Assembly (NCBI GenBank): GCA_020698575.1
Contig: CM036247.1
Coordinates: 29,612,431-29,676,430 of the forward strand
Direction: 5' to 3'
From: Bostrychus sinensis
Taxonomy: Eukaryota; Chordata; Actinopteri; Gobiiformes; Eleotridae
Length of the DNA: 64,000 nt
Shown here: positions 31,705-43,658 of the stretch, piece after piece
How the letters are laid out: every line of letters starts with the position of its first letter
Position numbering within the stretch: the first letter of the stretch is position 1
Program-made: the position numbers and the translations under genes
The notes under the pieces: generated by a model
Told to the model about the DNA's origin: nothing
What the model saw: the letters and a program-made list of their open reading frames with translations, nothing else
Databases searched by the model: none

Positions 31705-33053
31705 TATATTCCACAGCAGGACCATTTGTAAGTGCACTTTAGATTGAACACTCAGCTCTTCCACTCCATCTGTCCTGCTCTATTTGAATCAATGGCGCGT
31801 CAGTCTGCTTCTCAAGGTGCCGTTGTTTCTTTGCATCTCAATCACTCAACCGATATCTATCTTTCCATTCGCAGCCCCTCTGGCCTTTTCTCTCATCTCT
31901 TTTGACCTCCCTCAATATCTGTCTGCTCGATAGCGCATTGATCATGTTTAATAAGCCGATGCGTCCCAAGTTTTAAGTGCGACTTTTAGAACTATGATAT
32001 CATTACTCAAACGGCGGCATGATGCGACACAATTTGGAGGCGAAAGAGTGGAAGTTGAGCCAAGGTGCTTTGTCTTGTTTGATAGACTTGTCGTGACGGG
32101 TCGGCAGCTGTTGTTTAAACGTAGTGCATTGACATTTTGGAGGCGCCGCAGATTTGCAACTCAGCGTGAATCTCATTATTATGCATTTGCACACTTGCGT
32201 CACCTTTAGGATAATCTGTCCTGGCGTCGGGGCCGTGGCGGCATGCCACCTGTTCGGAGGGAAAGGCCAGCTCTTTAAAAAGTCATGGCTTTTAGTGACA
32301 CAATCATTGAGTTAAAGCAGAGAGCTGGATCTATTTATTTATTCGCCTGTCTATTGTCTCTGTGTGTGCCAAGTCTTTTTACTCACAATGGCAATATAAA
32401 TTATTCAGCATTTGCTCACAGACGTAATGTCATGTTTCTGGCTATGTTTCATTTACTAAAACAGCTGTACTGTCATTGTTCCGGTGAACTAAAGCCACTA
32501 AATCTTAGTGAAATACTTCTCAACCAAATGGCTCAGCAAGGATACTGTACGTAGCAGCTTGTCACACTTTGAATCTAATCACTCAAAGTAGCAATTAAAA
32601 ATGGAAACATCTCACAAGGCTTTTTTATTATGATATGGGATGATTTTTGGGATAGCCTTTCCCATGGCAGGTTTGGTGGAACCAGCATACTGAGCAAGTG
32701 ATGGTTGCCATTGCTTTTCTTCTGGAGCTTTTTCTCCAGTGTATATGGACTTTTTTTTTTTTTTTTTTTAATAATGCGGCCAATAGTGGATGCTATTTTG
32801 TGATCTTCTTTCTGGCCAAGATAAGTGGAACTGGCAAGAACATTTTATCTTGTACATGTTAAAACTGCTTTCCAAACAATCTAGAGTGGCTAACCGCAAA
32901 TAGATTGCCTTAGCTGGCGAGCATTGTATAGTTAGTTATAGTGTGTGGGCCCTTTATCGATATATCATTTCTCATATCAAAATGTATACTTTTAACAAAA
33001 CACATGTCTATACATTATGTCTATACATTATTGTATGTAATTAAAATTCTCTG
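31705..33053. other. Unique-looking block, candidate non-coding conserved region
   Basis: Bases 31760-32560 lack repeat signatures and have balanced composition. They contain the second copy of the repeat also found at 28023. Frames at 31994-32209 and 32285-32554 are open but match nothing I know. A T run lies at 32751-32769. A regulatory role is only a guess. Confidence 0.35.
31771..31860 (+). repeat. Diverged direct repeat, copy 2
   Basis: TGTCCTGCTCTATTTGAATCAATGG, then GCGCGTC, GTGCCGTTGTT and CATCTCAATCAC, ending CCGATATCTA. It is collinear with copy 1 at 28023-28130, about 3.7 kb upstream, with one deletion of about 20 bases. Confidence 0.7.
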
Positions 33054-33553
33054 TTAAAGGACAAAAAATGCATAAGTTAAAACATGCACAACAGTAACAC
33101 CAACAGCTTAACCACTATATTGTTATTTGCACCTCAAAAAGATACCTAGAGTAGTATTTTTTTCAATGTCTCATTCACGCTCTACGTAGATAAATGAAAC
33201 CAGAAACTGCTCCTGCACATTTCTAAAACCCATACACCATCTCCGGACTCGTTCTGATCATTTTAGTGCTTAAATTGCTGTCATTACAGAACAGCCAGCT
33301 CAAATATCTATCTGTTAGTGTCATGTTGCTAATAGCTGTGGTAATAAGCCATTATAGCTCTGTCAATTCCCCACTGTTGCCAGTAGGGGGCAACAGACAC
33401 CTAATCCAAGCATCAACACCTGTTTGGCGCTCCAAAAAAGATATATATATAAATATACTGTACATTATTTAAAAAAACAAACATGAAATACTAATGCAAA
33501 GGTGTGCAAACTGATTTCAAAAAGCCTGAAAAAGCATAATATAGCTCTTTTAA
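33054..33553 (+). mobile_element. TTAA-flanked MITE A2, complete copy
   Basis: Bounded by TTAA (33054-33057 and 33550-33553). Ends TTAAAGGACAAAAAATGCAT and GCATAATATAGCTCTTTTAA. It contains CAGTAGGGGGCAACAGACAC and ACTAATGCAAAGGTGTGC. It shares its left half with A1 but has a different right half. It is non-coding. Confidence 0.8.
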
Positions 33554-34476
33554 TAATATGAACTGCCAGTTGGAGCCTTTTAAATTTAGATCTGCACATA
33601 CACTGGCAAATATTGAACTTTGTTGTTTTCATAAAACAACTTGCTCTACATCGTTTTAATATGTATGAGCTGGTGCGTGTGTTTTGTCACTATTTATTGT
33701 AGTGCGCATCAAAGTCCTATTTAAGTATCGCGGGAAAACATGGAAGGTGCTTATGAATAAATACACTTGGCTTTTTTTAAAGAAACTAATACTACTAAAA
33801 GAGTGACTAATCCATCACTGTAATTATATATCATGTCGATAAAAGTTCACCTCATCTAAACTGCTGGTATTAATTAGACAAAGAGTGCCATATTGTTCAA
33901 ACGTCAGATGATTGAATACATTTCAAGTACAATTTATCTTCCCTTTGTAGTGCGTTGGTGTTTTAAGTGACCGCTGGGATTCGCCGCCTGATTCTTTGTG
34001 AAATGTGCTGTGCTTTGATCTACATCTGATGCCAGCAAAACTTTGGGAGGGAAAACCAAACGGCGTCAAACATCACAGAGAGATGTGCTGGGGAGAAAAA
34101 AAAAAAAAGTGTGCTGCTGCTATTATTACCACTGTAGAAAAAAAAATGACTTAAACGTGAACTCATGTGAATATTTGTGGAAAACAAATTATTCCACCAA
34201 TACAAGATAATGTCATGATGTCATTGCTGAAAAAATGATACTACTTCATCTAAGCTTTATTATACAGCTGCAGTTAAAGATTATTTTTCTATCACTTATT
34301 CTATTGATTATTTTTTCTCTCTTACTCAAATAATTAGTTAAACCTAATAAAAACAGTATATATTTTGCCTTTTACACACATCTTTGTTTGTTTAGCTCTT
34401 AAAAGTGTTTAAGGCATGTCAAACACAAATATACACAAATGTTTTTGTGCATATAGCATTTGGACGTTAGTTACTT
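33554..34476. other. No gene recognised
   Basis: AT-rich; A-rich runs at about 34096-34108 and 34138-34146. No coding or repeat assignment. Confidence 0.5.
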
Positions 34477-34736
34477 TTAAAGGAGCATTGCGGAGGTTCT
34501 GACAGTTACTGACACCAATGGCCGTTAGAGGAACTGCAGCCAGTCTCCTGCTCGTCCTCAGGGTGCACGCTTTGCACACACACGTCTGAGTGACAACCAA
34601 AATAATCGCTGCTCCACTCACAGACCATCGAGATTATAGAGGGTTATAGAGGCAACTGAGGTGAACAGTCAAGGTCTCATTCTGCTCATCAAAATGTGAT
34701 TGGCTCATAAAAGGACAACTAAAAATGCAACTTTAA
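34477..34736. mobile_element. TTAA-flanked MITE B
   Basis: Bounded by TTAA at 34477-34480 and 34733-34736, with termini TTAAAGGAGCATTGCGGAGG and AAAAATGCAACTTTAA (inverted at TTAAAGnnGCATT). The 260-bp body has GCACACACACGTCTGAGTG and no open frame of note. It is a different family from MITE A beyond the first six bases. Confidence 0.65.
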
Positions 34737-34997
34737 AGTCATTTTTTGTTTTTTTTGGTAAAAAACTACACATAGGGTATGGATTTAAACTGAGAAAGTG
34801 GAGTAATTAAATAATATCAACAGTGCATGACTCATTAGGAGCGGAAAGTTAAACGTAAACATTACAAAATACTAACTACTAATCTATAAGTGTTGTTCAT
34901 TTGATTCATAGTCTATGAAGCATGAGAGCTTGAGATGTTTATCCATGCTTTTGTCTCTACACGATGAGAATAATGGCTGTTCACTTGTATAAGAAGG

Positions 34998-35188
34998 AGC
35001 TGACTCATTTGCTGCCGGTCCAGAATTCCGCTGCAAGGCTTCTGACCCGCTCAAACAGGAGATCCCGTATAACCCCCATTATAAAGTCCCTTCATTGGCT
35101 TCACTTACAGAATAAATTATAAAATCTTGGTCCTGATATTCAGAGCCTTACATGGGCAGGCTCCTACTTACATCTCACACCTGTTATG
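34998..35188 (+). mobile_element. L2-type LINE C-terminal fragment
   Basis: ELTHLLPVQNSAARLLTRSN, then ITPIIKSLHWL, and after a frameshift NYKILVLIFRALHGQAPTYI. This is the conserved end of the L2 ORF2 protein, downstream of the RT domain. Nothing of the RT palm or the 3' tail is attached. Confidence 0.75.
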
Positions 35189-36629
35189 TGAGTAAACTTC
35201 ACTTTCTTGCGATGCATGGAGATATTTATGATAATGCTGTATTCAACAATGACTCCATGCTCATTTGGATGCACCCACTGATTAAGGAATCAGCTGGTGT
35301 AATTGTCAGGCGCCGCATCTACAGCTCACTCTACAGTTCGCTCGTGATTATGTTGACACTTTGTTTCAGCTCTGTTTTATTATAAAGAGTTTTTGACAGA
35401 GGGGGAAGTACAGCAAGAGCAGAATGTTTGGCCCAATTGTAGACTCAGAACAAAGAGGGACAGTCACATTCGAATCAGGGAGCCTTTCATTGGTTGAGTC
35501 AAAGCTGGTGCACGTCTTTATGCATTGGAGTAATGGCAGCAGCAAGTCCAACTGGAAAGATACCAGTCCCAACACTGGCTTTGTAGCTTACACTACAAAA
35601 AAGCAAAAACAAAACAAAAAACAAAAAAATATAAGCAAAAGAGATGCAAGGCACAAATCTGATATTAAATAAAATAAAATTAAATGTGAATATATAAGAG
35701 GGAGGAGGCCATGTTTTTTTAAAAACTTTTCTCACACTCTCAAAAACTCTGCTAAGGGACATGCTCCTTGGCTGTTAAATGAGCAGCTTCCAGCTGCAGA
35801 ACTTCTGGTGCTACATGTTCCGGTGCAGAAAAATGGTTGTTGTAATGTCGTGGGGCAGTTTCTTTTTGTAAAGTGTGTTTCGGCTTTTGTAATTCGTTGA
35901 GCTCTCTGGGCCACTGTATATTTTAGTGCTAGATACGTCTTGTTACAAAAAGAAAACACTGCTAAGAAGAAGAAAAATTTTCTGGGATGGAATTAGTAAA
36001 ATTGGGTACTTCAGCTTTAAAGATTTGTCTCATTGCCGGACAATGGCTGCATTTGATTTATGATGGGCTTCTTGGGCAAAACTCTCAGTGCATAAACAGC
36101 TGTGAAGAATGCTGATCAATGGAAATTGGTGGGAGAATGGGCAGAGTGACCTTTGGAAAACTCCTCTGTGTGAAAGTGGATGGAGGATTTTTTGTTCTCC
36201 ATATCCTCCAATGCGTTCACAAAACCCCTGCCGCAGCACAAACACTCCACGGCTCTGTCCTCACAGTCACTGTATAATAGCTTTGAGTGGGACATCTTCC
36301 GGACTTCCCTGAGCTTTTGTCTCTGAAGCGATGTGACACTGGGGCCTTGACATTTTCAAAACACTGCGTCGAATGGAACGTGTGCTGGGAAGACAGTGTG
36401 CTGAGGTCCGCTCGTGAAAAGTGTCATCTGTGAGTGGTAACCCGAGTGTTCACCTCCCAGCACTTAACGCTAGCTCAGAAAAGGTGCTCACAGGAAGGGC
36501 AGCTGCATTAAGAAATCTCAAGGTCTTATCCAGAATATGTTCATTTAGAGATCAAATTTCTTTCACTGTTCCTTTGATTGCACAATAACACTGTGAATAA
36601 CTTCTAAACAACATGAAGATGAATAAAAA
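35189..36629. other. No gene recognised
   Basis: Mixed composition; A-rich AACAAAAAACAAAAAAA tract at 35597-35630. Frames at 35424-35672 and 36109-36312 are open but match nothing I recognise. Bases 36040-36480 are less AT-rich and free of obvious repeats. Confidence 0.45.
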
Positions 36630-37144
36630 AATAGTATATTAGTAATATTATATAGTTTTGGACATCTTTGCATTAGTATTTCACATTTTATACCTTAAAA
36701 TAATGTATATATGTATGACTTTGCAGAGAGTGCTTGGAATAGGTGTCTGACGCCCCCTGCTGGCAATGATGGGGAATGGACAGAGCATAAAATGGCTATT
36801 TAGCACAGCTATTAGCAACACAGGGCTAAAAGATAGATAAATGAGCTGACTGCTTTGTATCAATGGAAATTTAGGCGCTGAAATGATCAGAACGCATCTA
36901 ATGATGGTGTGTGGGCTTTTGAAACTGCGAAGCAGCATTTCCTGATTTCACTTGTCTACTTAGAGCTGTGAGACCGAGCATTTCTAGATCTTGAGAGGAG
37001 GACAGATTGAGCTTAGAGGATTACTCAAACATGGGTGAATGAAACAAACTACTATTCCAGGTATGCTTTTGAGGTAGAAACTATAATTATAACATGGTTA
37101 AAACTAAAAGAAAAGGTTGATTTAGCACAAGAGTGGACCTTTAA
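36630..37144 (-). mobile_element. TTAA MITE A2, near-complete copy
   Basis: GTTTTGGACATCTTTGCATT at 36656, CGCCCCCTGCTGGCAATGAT at 36750 and GGTATGCTTTTGAGGTAG near 37060 are in the order expected for A2 read in reverse. The copy ends GAGTGGACC + TTAA (37141-37144). The other TTAA border is eroded. Confidence 0.75.
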
Positions 37145-37184
37145 TAAAATATTAAAAAATTGGTTGTAAAAGTTGGAGGATGGC

Positions 37185-37300
37185 TTGAATGCAAGTAATC
37201 CCTGTCCCAAGGGTGTATTATATAATAATGCAAAGTCTGAAAACTATGACATTCCACAAGGCTCCATCCTGGCTCCTCTACTATTTAAGATTTGAATTGA
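37185..37300 (+). mobile_element. LINE reverse transcriptase fragment (motif B)
   Basis: VYYNNAKSENYDIPQGSILA followed by PLLFKI and a stop. PQGSILxPLLF is RT motif B. About 40 codons remain. It directly follows a TTAA MITE. Confidence 0.65.
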
Positions 37301-37469
37301 AATTGTATGTAGTATATGGGAAATGTTGGTATGCCAAATTTCTGTTAAAAGTCTAAAATGAACATGGTACTTCAAAAACTACATAAGCCTCCAAAAAAGA
37401 GAGTGATTTAGGCCTTGTCAGAGTGAGATCTGTTATCACTATGAAGTGCCTGTTGCATCTGTTAAAATC

Positions 37470-37697
37470 CGTACATTCACTGGCAGCACTAAGATAGCAG
37501 CACTGATAAGACAGGAGGCAGAGCTGCAGGTTGTGGAGCTTATGGTGTCAAACGAATGGATTTATGGATTTATGTAGTGATAGAGGGTATGGAGTTATTT
37601 GACATGAAAGAGAAGAATGTCAAGGGTTAGATGGAGGCAGGTGATTTGCTGTGGTGACCCCTAAAAAGAAGCTATAGGTAAAGAAGAAGTAGCATAA
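37470..37697 (+). mobile_element. LINE 3' end (GAAGAAG-tailed type)
   Basis: GACAGGAGGCAGAGCTGCAGGTTG and ATGGAGGCAGGTGATTTGC, then TGTGGTGACCCCTAAAAAG and a TAAAGAAGAAGTAG end. This order matches the C-terminal coding end and tail of a common teleost LINE whose consensus tail runs GTGGCGACCCCTAA...GAAGAAGAAG. A shorter tail copy is at 39041-39082, and a SINE-like repeat with the same tail is at 61745-61950. Confidence 0.6.
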
Positions 37698-39206
37698 TCT
37701 AGGATAAAGGAAATTCTGACGTCACAAAAATCTGTGTTGAAGTCTAATATTATTGACCTATAGGACCTTGGCTTGTATTTACATGACATAACCAAACAGG
37801 CTCAATACACTGAATTTTGGTATTGTATAGCAGTGGTGGTGAAGTGTGAGAATGTGACAGGGCAACTTTTTACAAAAATTCCTTCCTGTCCATAACTCCT
37901 AATGACTGGCCTGCTATCACCTATATACTCTGCGCCACTCTTGTCTCTCCTAAGGCCTGGCTTGGGAAACCAGTGTAAGCAGCTAACTAATGCCCTGAAG
38001 GGACCTCACACACCTATAACCCTGGGCCGAGGCAGGTGTCTAGTGAAGCTTAAGGAGCCAAAAGTGCCCATTTGCCCACAGTTCAGATTGACTCTGTGAG
38101 TGGAGCGCTGTAATTCTAGCTTCAGGCACCACTTGTGGGTGGCTTCTTCCAAAAGCTTAGCTTCAAGATGCACTGCTGGTCTGTCCAAGTGGGGTGCATG
38201 TCTCTTCTAGGCCCAGTCCCATGGTAATTCTGTTCTCTTCATGCAAAGACTGCCCTTGCTTGTCTGCACTGGGGAAGCATGTGAGTCACCCACTTCTTTG
38301 ATTTACTAAGGTTTTTATGAAAGATTTCTCAGTAAAATTGTAGCAGCTTTGAGCTCAATCATGTTTGTGGAAAGTGGTTAATTAAAGAAATAATGTTTTA
38401 TTAACTTTATTTGGGCTGTAATTAAAAGAAACAGATGTCTGTGCACCTATTAGCATAAAAATAAGGCAAAACATTTTGAAAAGATCAAATGGTATTTAAC
38501 CCCGAAAAAAAAAAAAAAATCTCTATAATAATAGAGAATGCTGACTGCATCAGCAAAAGGCAAAAAACTGCATCCAGTGACTTGGGACTGTGTTATGCTG
38601 ACTTGTAATAGAACATCAAATAACACTATGGATGATCCCGAGCTATGCCCAGATTGTTTCAGCACCAGGGCTTTATCAACAAAGACTCTTATACTTTGAC
38701 AAAATGCCTGATGAAATTATCACACCCACATCACTAAGGCAGCAAGATTATTAAGGTAAAATTAGCGTTGCCCTTGAGAAGAGTAAAGAAAAAAATATGA
38801 AAACTAGAAATTTTTAAGTACAAGACCTTCAAAAGAGCATTAACTGTTAAAACCACATGAAAAAATGTCTCTAAAGCAGTCTTTTCTAAACTTTTTTCTA
38901 TAGGACTTATATTTAATTTTTTTTATTTTTATTATATGTCAGTTCCGTCTTTGGAAGGTTAAGTGGTTTAAACCTCACTCAAAGCAGATGTAAAAATCAG
39001 CAGTGTAAAAATCTTCCAAATTACTGTGCAAATGGTTTCCTGTGGTGATCCCTAACCGAATTGTGAACAGCCCAAAGATAAAAAAAAAAAAGTCACTTAG
39101 GTCTTTCTTAAACAGCATGTTAAGTGCACTGCAGAGTAATTTATGCTAAAAATATTTAAGTACATTTTTTTAATTATATTCATTCTCTTCTTCCTTAAAT
39201 GATTAG
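37698..39206. other. No gene recognised; LINE tail scrap at 39041-39082
   Basis: No gene. TGTGGTGATCCCTAACCG and CAGCCCAAAGATAAAAA at 39041-39082 repeat the tail described at 37470-37697. An A run lies at 38505-38518. Confidence 0.5.
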
Positions 39207-40183
39207 TCCACAGAGCAGGTATGTCTGACAGCACTGACGTCCAGCGGTTAATTTTATAGTGCTTTTACCTGTTTTTCTTATTAATAGAAATTTTGACAAC
39301 CTTAGTCCTTGGTAAATCTTTCGCATTGAGTATTGAGTTTTAACTTTGTTGGAAAACACTGCTCTATTGAATTATTAAATAATCAACTTATGATGTTGGT
39401 TTCTCTCCTAAAATCTAAAACAAAATTTCAAGAGCATGATCTAGACCAAGACTGTCTACATTTTTCATTGAAGGTCACATACTGAAAAAATATACATGGA
39501 GAGCCATTCACAAGAGGTGTATTTCACCCCACCATAATCGAAAATCTAGTTTTGCTGCTCCCATTCTGTCAGGGTTTCTCCACAGTGAATCCACACATTT
39601 ATCCAGGCTTTGGACTGGCAAATAGTATGAGTGAATTCTCATCAACCACTTTTAGAGAGATGGATCTGGCATTTTCTTTTTTAATACCAGGTTCTCTTTC
39701 AAATATGAAGCTTTTTACCTGCACAGTACCTTGCATTAAAAACGACTACATGTAACAATTGAGCCAATAAAAAATGATCTCTGAGCTGCATTTGGCATTT
39801 AACCCTGGTCTGGACTCTTGACCAGCTCTATAAAAATTGAGACAGCTTTCTTGTGATTTGGCACTAAATAAACTGATTTGATTTTAATTTATGTTTTTAC
39901 CTTCACTACAAGTGGCTAGACATTACTGCTGCGTTGGTACGTATCTTGCTGGTGAGAATCTATAGGCAGGGTGACAAATACAGCACACAATTTCAGTGAG
40001 TATGCCATCTATTGACACTGATTTATTTTAAGACACTTGACAACAACTCAACAGTGACATATTAACACATGTGAGGAATATTTCATCCTAAACTCCGATT
40101 GATAATGAATGGAAGTGATCTGGCAGACCATTGTGCATTCTCAGTCAGACGTCACATGCTGTCAGACATACCTGCTCTGTGGA
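39207..40183. mobile_element. Uncharacterised element with 27-bp perfect terminal inverted repeats
   Basis: Bases 39207-39233 (TCCACAGAGCAGGTATGTCT + GACAGCA) are exactly the reverse complement of 40157-40183. Just inside, TGACGTC occurs at both ends in matching positions. The 977-bp span has no intact open frame. It contains an L2-type tail (39820-39897). The structure fits a non-autonomous DNA transposon. I found no clear target duplication, so the superfamily is unknown. Confidence 0.65.
39820..39897 (+). mobile_element. L2-type LINE 3' tail
   Basis: CCAGCTCTATAAAAATTGAG, then TTGTGATTTGGCACTAAATA and AACTGATTTGATTTTAATT. This is the characteristic L2-like ending (GTGATTTGGCGCTATATAA + ATTGA repeats). 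No coding sequence is attached. Confidence 0.65.
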
Positions 40184-40801
40184 TGACATAGCATGCCCAG
40201 CGGCAAAGAGAAGAAAGGACTTTAAATGGGGAAAAAAAGAAAAAGAAAAATAGCCAGAAGGACATGAGTGGTAGGAACAGGATGTCTTGGTGCTGTGATG
40301 GAGGTGAAGAGAGGTCTTAATAAAACTCATGGTGAGGAGACAGCGTCTTTGACAGAGCACAAGTCCCTCAATTACACAGAGCACTTAAGAAGTGAGCCAT
40401 TGGAATCAAAAACAGAAATCTGCTGGTGGTTTGCAGCAGACTATTAAAGTCATGTGTGAGTAAGCAAGCAAGAGAAACCAAAGTGAGTAATCATTTTCAC
40501 TGTAGCAGCATGATGAGGATCAATATATAGCTATGAACAAAAAGGGTACCTAAAAATCTCACCATACGTCAACAGTTTTTGGGCAGTTTGGCTATAGGGG
40601 TTCCAAGACTGTGGTCTAAATAAAGTAGAGATAGAAACTACAGAATGTTGACTGGATGACAGAACTCTTCCATTAACCAAGGCAAAAAGATGATTAGATA
40701 TGTGTTTATGCAAAGCAAAGGGAGTCCCAGTTGGAAAGAGGTGGACACATTATTATTAACATTAGCTCAAAAAAGACGATTTAACTTAATAAGGGACCTT
40801 T
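40184..40801. other. No gene recognised
   Basis: Non-coding, purine-rich in part (40210-40290). No repeat identified. Confidence 0.45.
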
Positions 40802-40910
40802 AAGTTAGGTGAGTTAGTTCCTCCAATGAGTGAATGTGATTGAATTGTAGTGTATGTGTATCAGCCCTTGACTGACCATTGTCCAGGTTGTACGCATGCC
40901 TAATAAAGGA
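40802..40910 (+). mobile_element. SINE family 4, 3' part
   Basis: AAGTTAGGTGAGTTAGTTCC, TGAATGTGATTGAATTGTAG, then TATCAGCCCTTGACTGACC and ATTGTCCAGGTTGTACGC. These correspond to the 3' half of the SINE whose head is at 25071-25217 (consensus blocks CAGCCCTGCGA...CTGGCGACCTGTCCAGGGTGTACC). Confidence 0.65.
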
Positions 40911-40977
40911 ATAGAACTAAATTTAAAACAGTTCATTTCATAATGCAATACATTATATACATATTATTGGCAAATAA

Positions 40978-41397
40978 CAATGATCACAATAATGCATTAG
41001 TCTTATATAGCTTTTCTAGACACTCAAGGCACTTTAATTAGAGAGGGGAGAACGACATGCATTGCACAATGAGCACCGCGCATTGTAGGCTACTCAACGA
41101 AGACGACTATAGCAGTGATGTGAAAGTAAATAAGTTAGAGGCGCTGCTCGGGAGTGGGGCAGGCCTCAGAGCAAAACCTGCTGCTCACACAAACACAACT
41201 GCCTAAAGTGGCATCAATTAGAGGAATTGTTAACGGCAGAGGCAGACAATTCTGATGGATTGGATCTTGGGTAGAACCAGGTTTCGATGCCCATCCCTAC
41301 CAAGGACACGACAACAGTATGCAATACCAGTAGTGGAGATCGAACCACCAACGTTTGGGTTAGTGGGCAAACATCGCTAGAGCTACTGTCACCCCAC
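40978..41397 (-). mobile_element. tRNA-derived SINE, family 1, with internal extra DNA
   Basis: The minus strand runs GGGGTGACAGTAGCTCTAGC (A box), TTGGTGGTTCGATCTCC (B box), GTTGTCGTGTCCTTGG and, at the far end, GAGTGTCTAGAAAAGC with tail CATTATTG. It aligns with 4178-4395 and 59239-59509. About 200 bases in the middle (41040-41250) are not shared and may be a second insertion or a family variant. Confidence 0.75.
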
Positions 41398-43658
41398 AGC
41401 ATCCTTGTTTGGAAGTTGGCTTTAAATATAATTTATATGTCAGTCGTTATTCCCCTGCCACATTATAGGGTAAACACATGCTGCTTTAGAGGTTACCGAA
41501 CTGCACTGACCTGACCCGTACCATACCACCCACTGGATACACAGCTCATACAAACAAGCTGTATCTCTGAATCTGTAATTGTGTTTAAGCCATGGCCCGG
41601 CTCAGATGCTCATCCCTGTCCTTTTCACCTTGATTATACAAAAAAGAGAGACCAGCGCTGCTTGTAAGTCCCTCAACTACTATTCACTCTGCCACCAGGT
41701 AATAAATTGGAACTCAAGAGGAGGTTATGTGGTGTTATGGGCTGAGAAAGCATGTGCATAGTATAAGGGCTCAGCTTTGTTGGTGTCATCAGGGAAAGGA
41801 CAAATATAAAGGGAAATAGCTTGCTGTACCTGAATAATAAAACCAAGGGCTTGTGGGCTTGAGTGTGTGTGATTTCTTGATAATCTGCTCGACTGAAAGC
41901 TGTTTGGATCTCAGCACCTCCAAGGAGTAATAGAAGAATACAGTGGCTGTGACTTGGGGTACTTGAATATGTTAACGCCATACTGAGGGACATTTATAAC
42001 AACACACACTGGGATATTAAACATAATTAGAATAGTTAAAAGGAAGTAAAACTGTGGGCAAGTTATTATTATATTTTAAAAAATGTAACTTGGTTGGAAT
42101 CAGGATCTGTTGATAACCAGACACCAGGCCCTAACTATTCCAATTTGACTTCATTTTATAGGTAATATATTTAACATGGCTTCTTTAATCAACCTTAACA
42201 AACTGCATATAGTGTTCCATAGGTGTTCTTATAATTTATGTAGGCAATACTAGTAGTTGCTGGTATAGGCTTCAAGCATACATGAACGGCAAAAGAAAGA
42301 AAATGAATGAATATTAAGTTGGCTGATAAATCAGTATGGTACTGAATGAATGGAAGTCTGTAAATGTATATAATAATGAAGTATGAAGTAACTGGCATTA
42401 TATAAACAGCTGAAGGTCACATGATCAGCTTTGTATTTAATGCCAGTGACTTCCTGTTTTCCTGTACATTGCTGCTGAAGGTGCTCTGATGAACACCTGA
42501 ATGTCTTAGAAGCAGATTTAGTATTTTTAATTAATTTTTTGTTAAGCTAGATGTTCTATGAGCCTACACAGATCAATAATACTAAGATTGTAGAATGCCC
42601 CGTTATTGTCTCACCTGATAGCACTCATTTCTATTCCTCTCACCTGCCCCCAGTGTGAAGCTTGAGCTCTGGGTTATCAATAATTACAGTCTGTCGTCCT
42701 GAATAGCGTAAGACAATACGGTGCCATCTCTTGCCTCAATCTCTGCCAATTCCTCTGCCCTCCAGCGTGCCCTTCATTCCCGCTGACTTCCACCTCTACA
42801 CACACTCACTCTAACGCGTCTGTCTCTCACGCTGACATATGACACCGAAGGCAGGGTGTCCGTGTCCCTCGTACCCCTTACCTGTTTTCGTACTCTGCGC
42901 TAATGAAAGCCACTAACTGCTCTGCCACTTCCCCTCATTGTCCCAGATGTGTCCTTTTTGGAGATTCATTGAGCAGACTTCTTCTTTGTTTCTGTCTGAG
43001 TGCGTTTAGAGAGACACTTTGATATGGGCTGCTAGTGCACTCCCAGCCATCAGCTCGTTCACACTTTGCTGCTTCCTCTCAGTGCAGTGTGCCGTTAAAG
43101 GCCATGCTAACACCTGTGCATATAGTGAATGCAGCAGATGCTTGAGGATCAGACTCTACTTTATTGTTGCATTCTTGTCCCATTAAGATCACAGTATAAA
43201 GTAAAGGAGAGTAGTATCTTTTCGTGTGTACTAACTCAATTTATGGTTCTATTTGGCTGCACTCACACGGAGGTCAGTTAATCTGTACCTTCTCTATGCC
43301 ATTGTCCTTGTCCCCCACTGGTGACTTGGGCCTTAGCCAAGGTAATGTATAGCCATTACTGTATGTGGGAATTTAGCCATCATACATGTTTATTTTGAGC
43401 ACTGTCTCCATCTATACAACACAAAAATTGGCACAGACTGTCTACAAGGCTTATTTTTACATTCAATCTTGCCATCTGCCCACCAACTACAATTACTGAC
43501 ATGAACTCTTAACTGAAACTTGTATTTATAAAAACTAGCTTTGAGATCACTTACTGTATGTCTGGCATATTGTGCACATACACATACTTATGCACTTTTA
43601 TGCCTTCTGTAAACTGGGGATACATAACATTAATAAGATACATACAGTGCCAAAATAT
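41398..43658. other. No gene recognised; repeat-poor segment 42590-43130
   Basis: Frames up to about 106 codons are open but match nothing I recognise. Bases 42590-43130 are C/T-rich and free of visible repeats, with GGTTATCAATAATTACAG (42672-42689) a TAAT-type motif cluster. This could be conserved non-coding DNA. I have no direct evidence. Confidence 0.4.
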
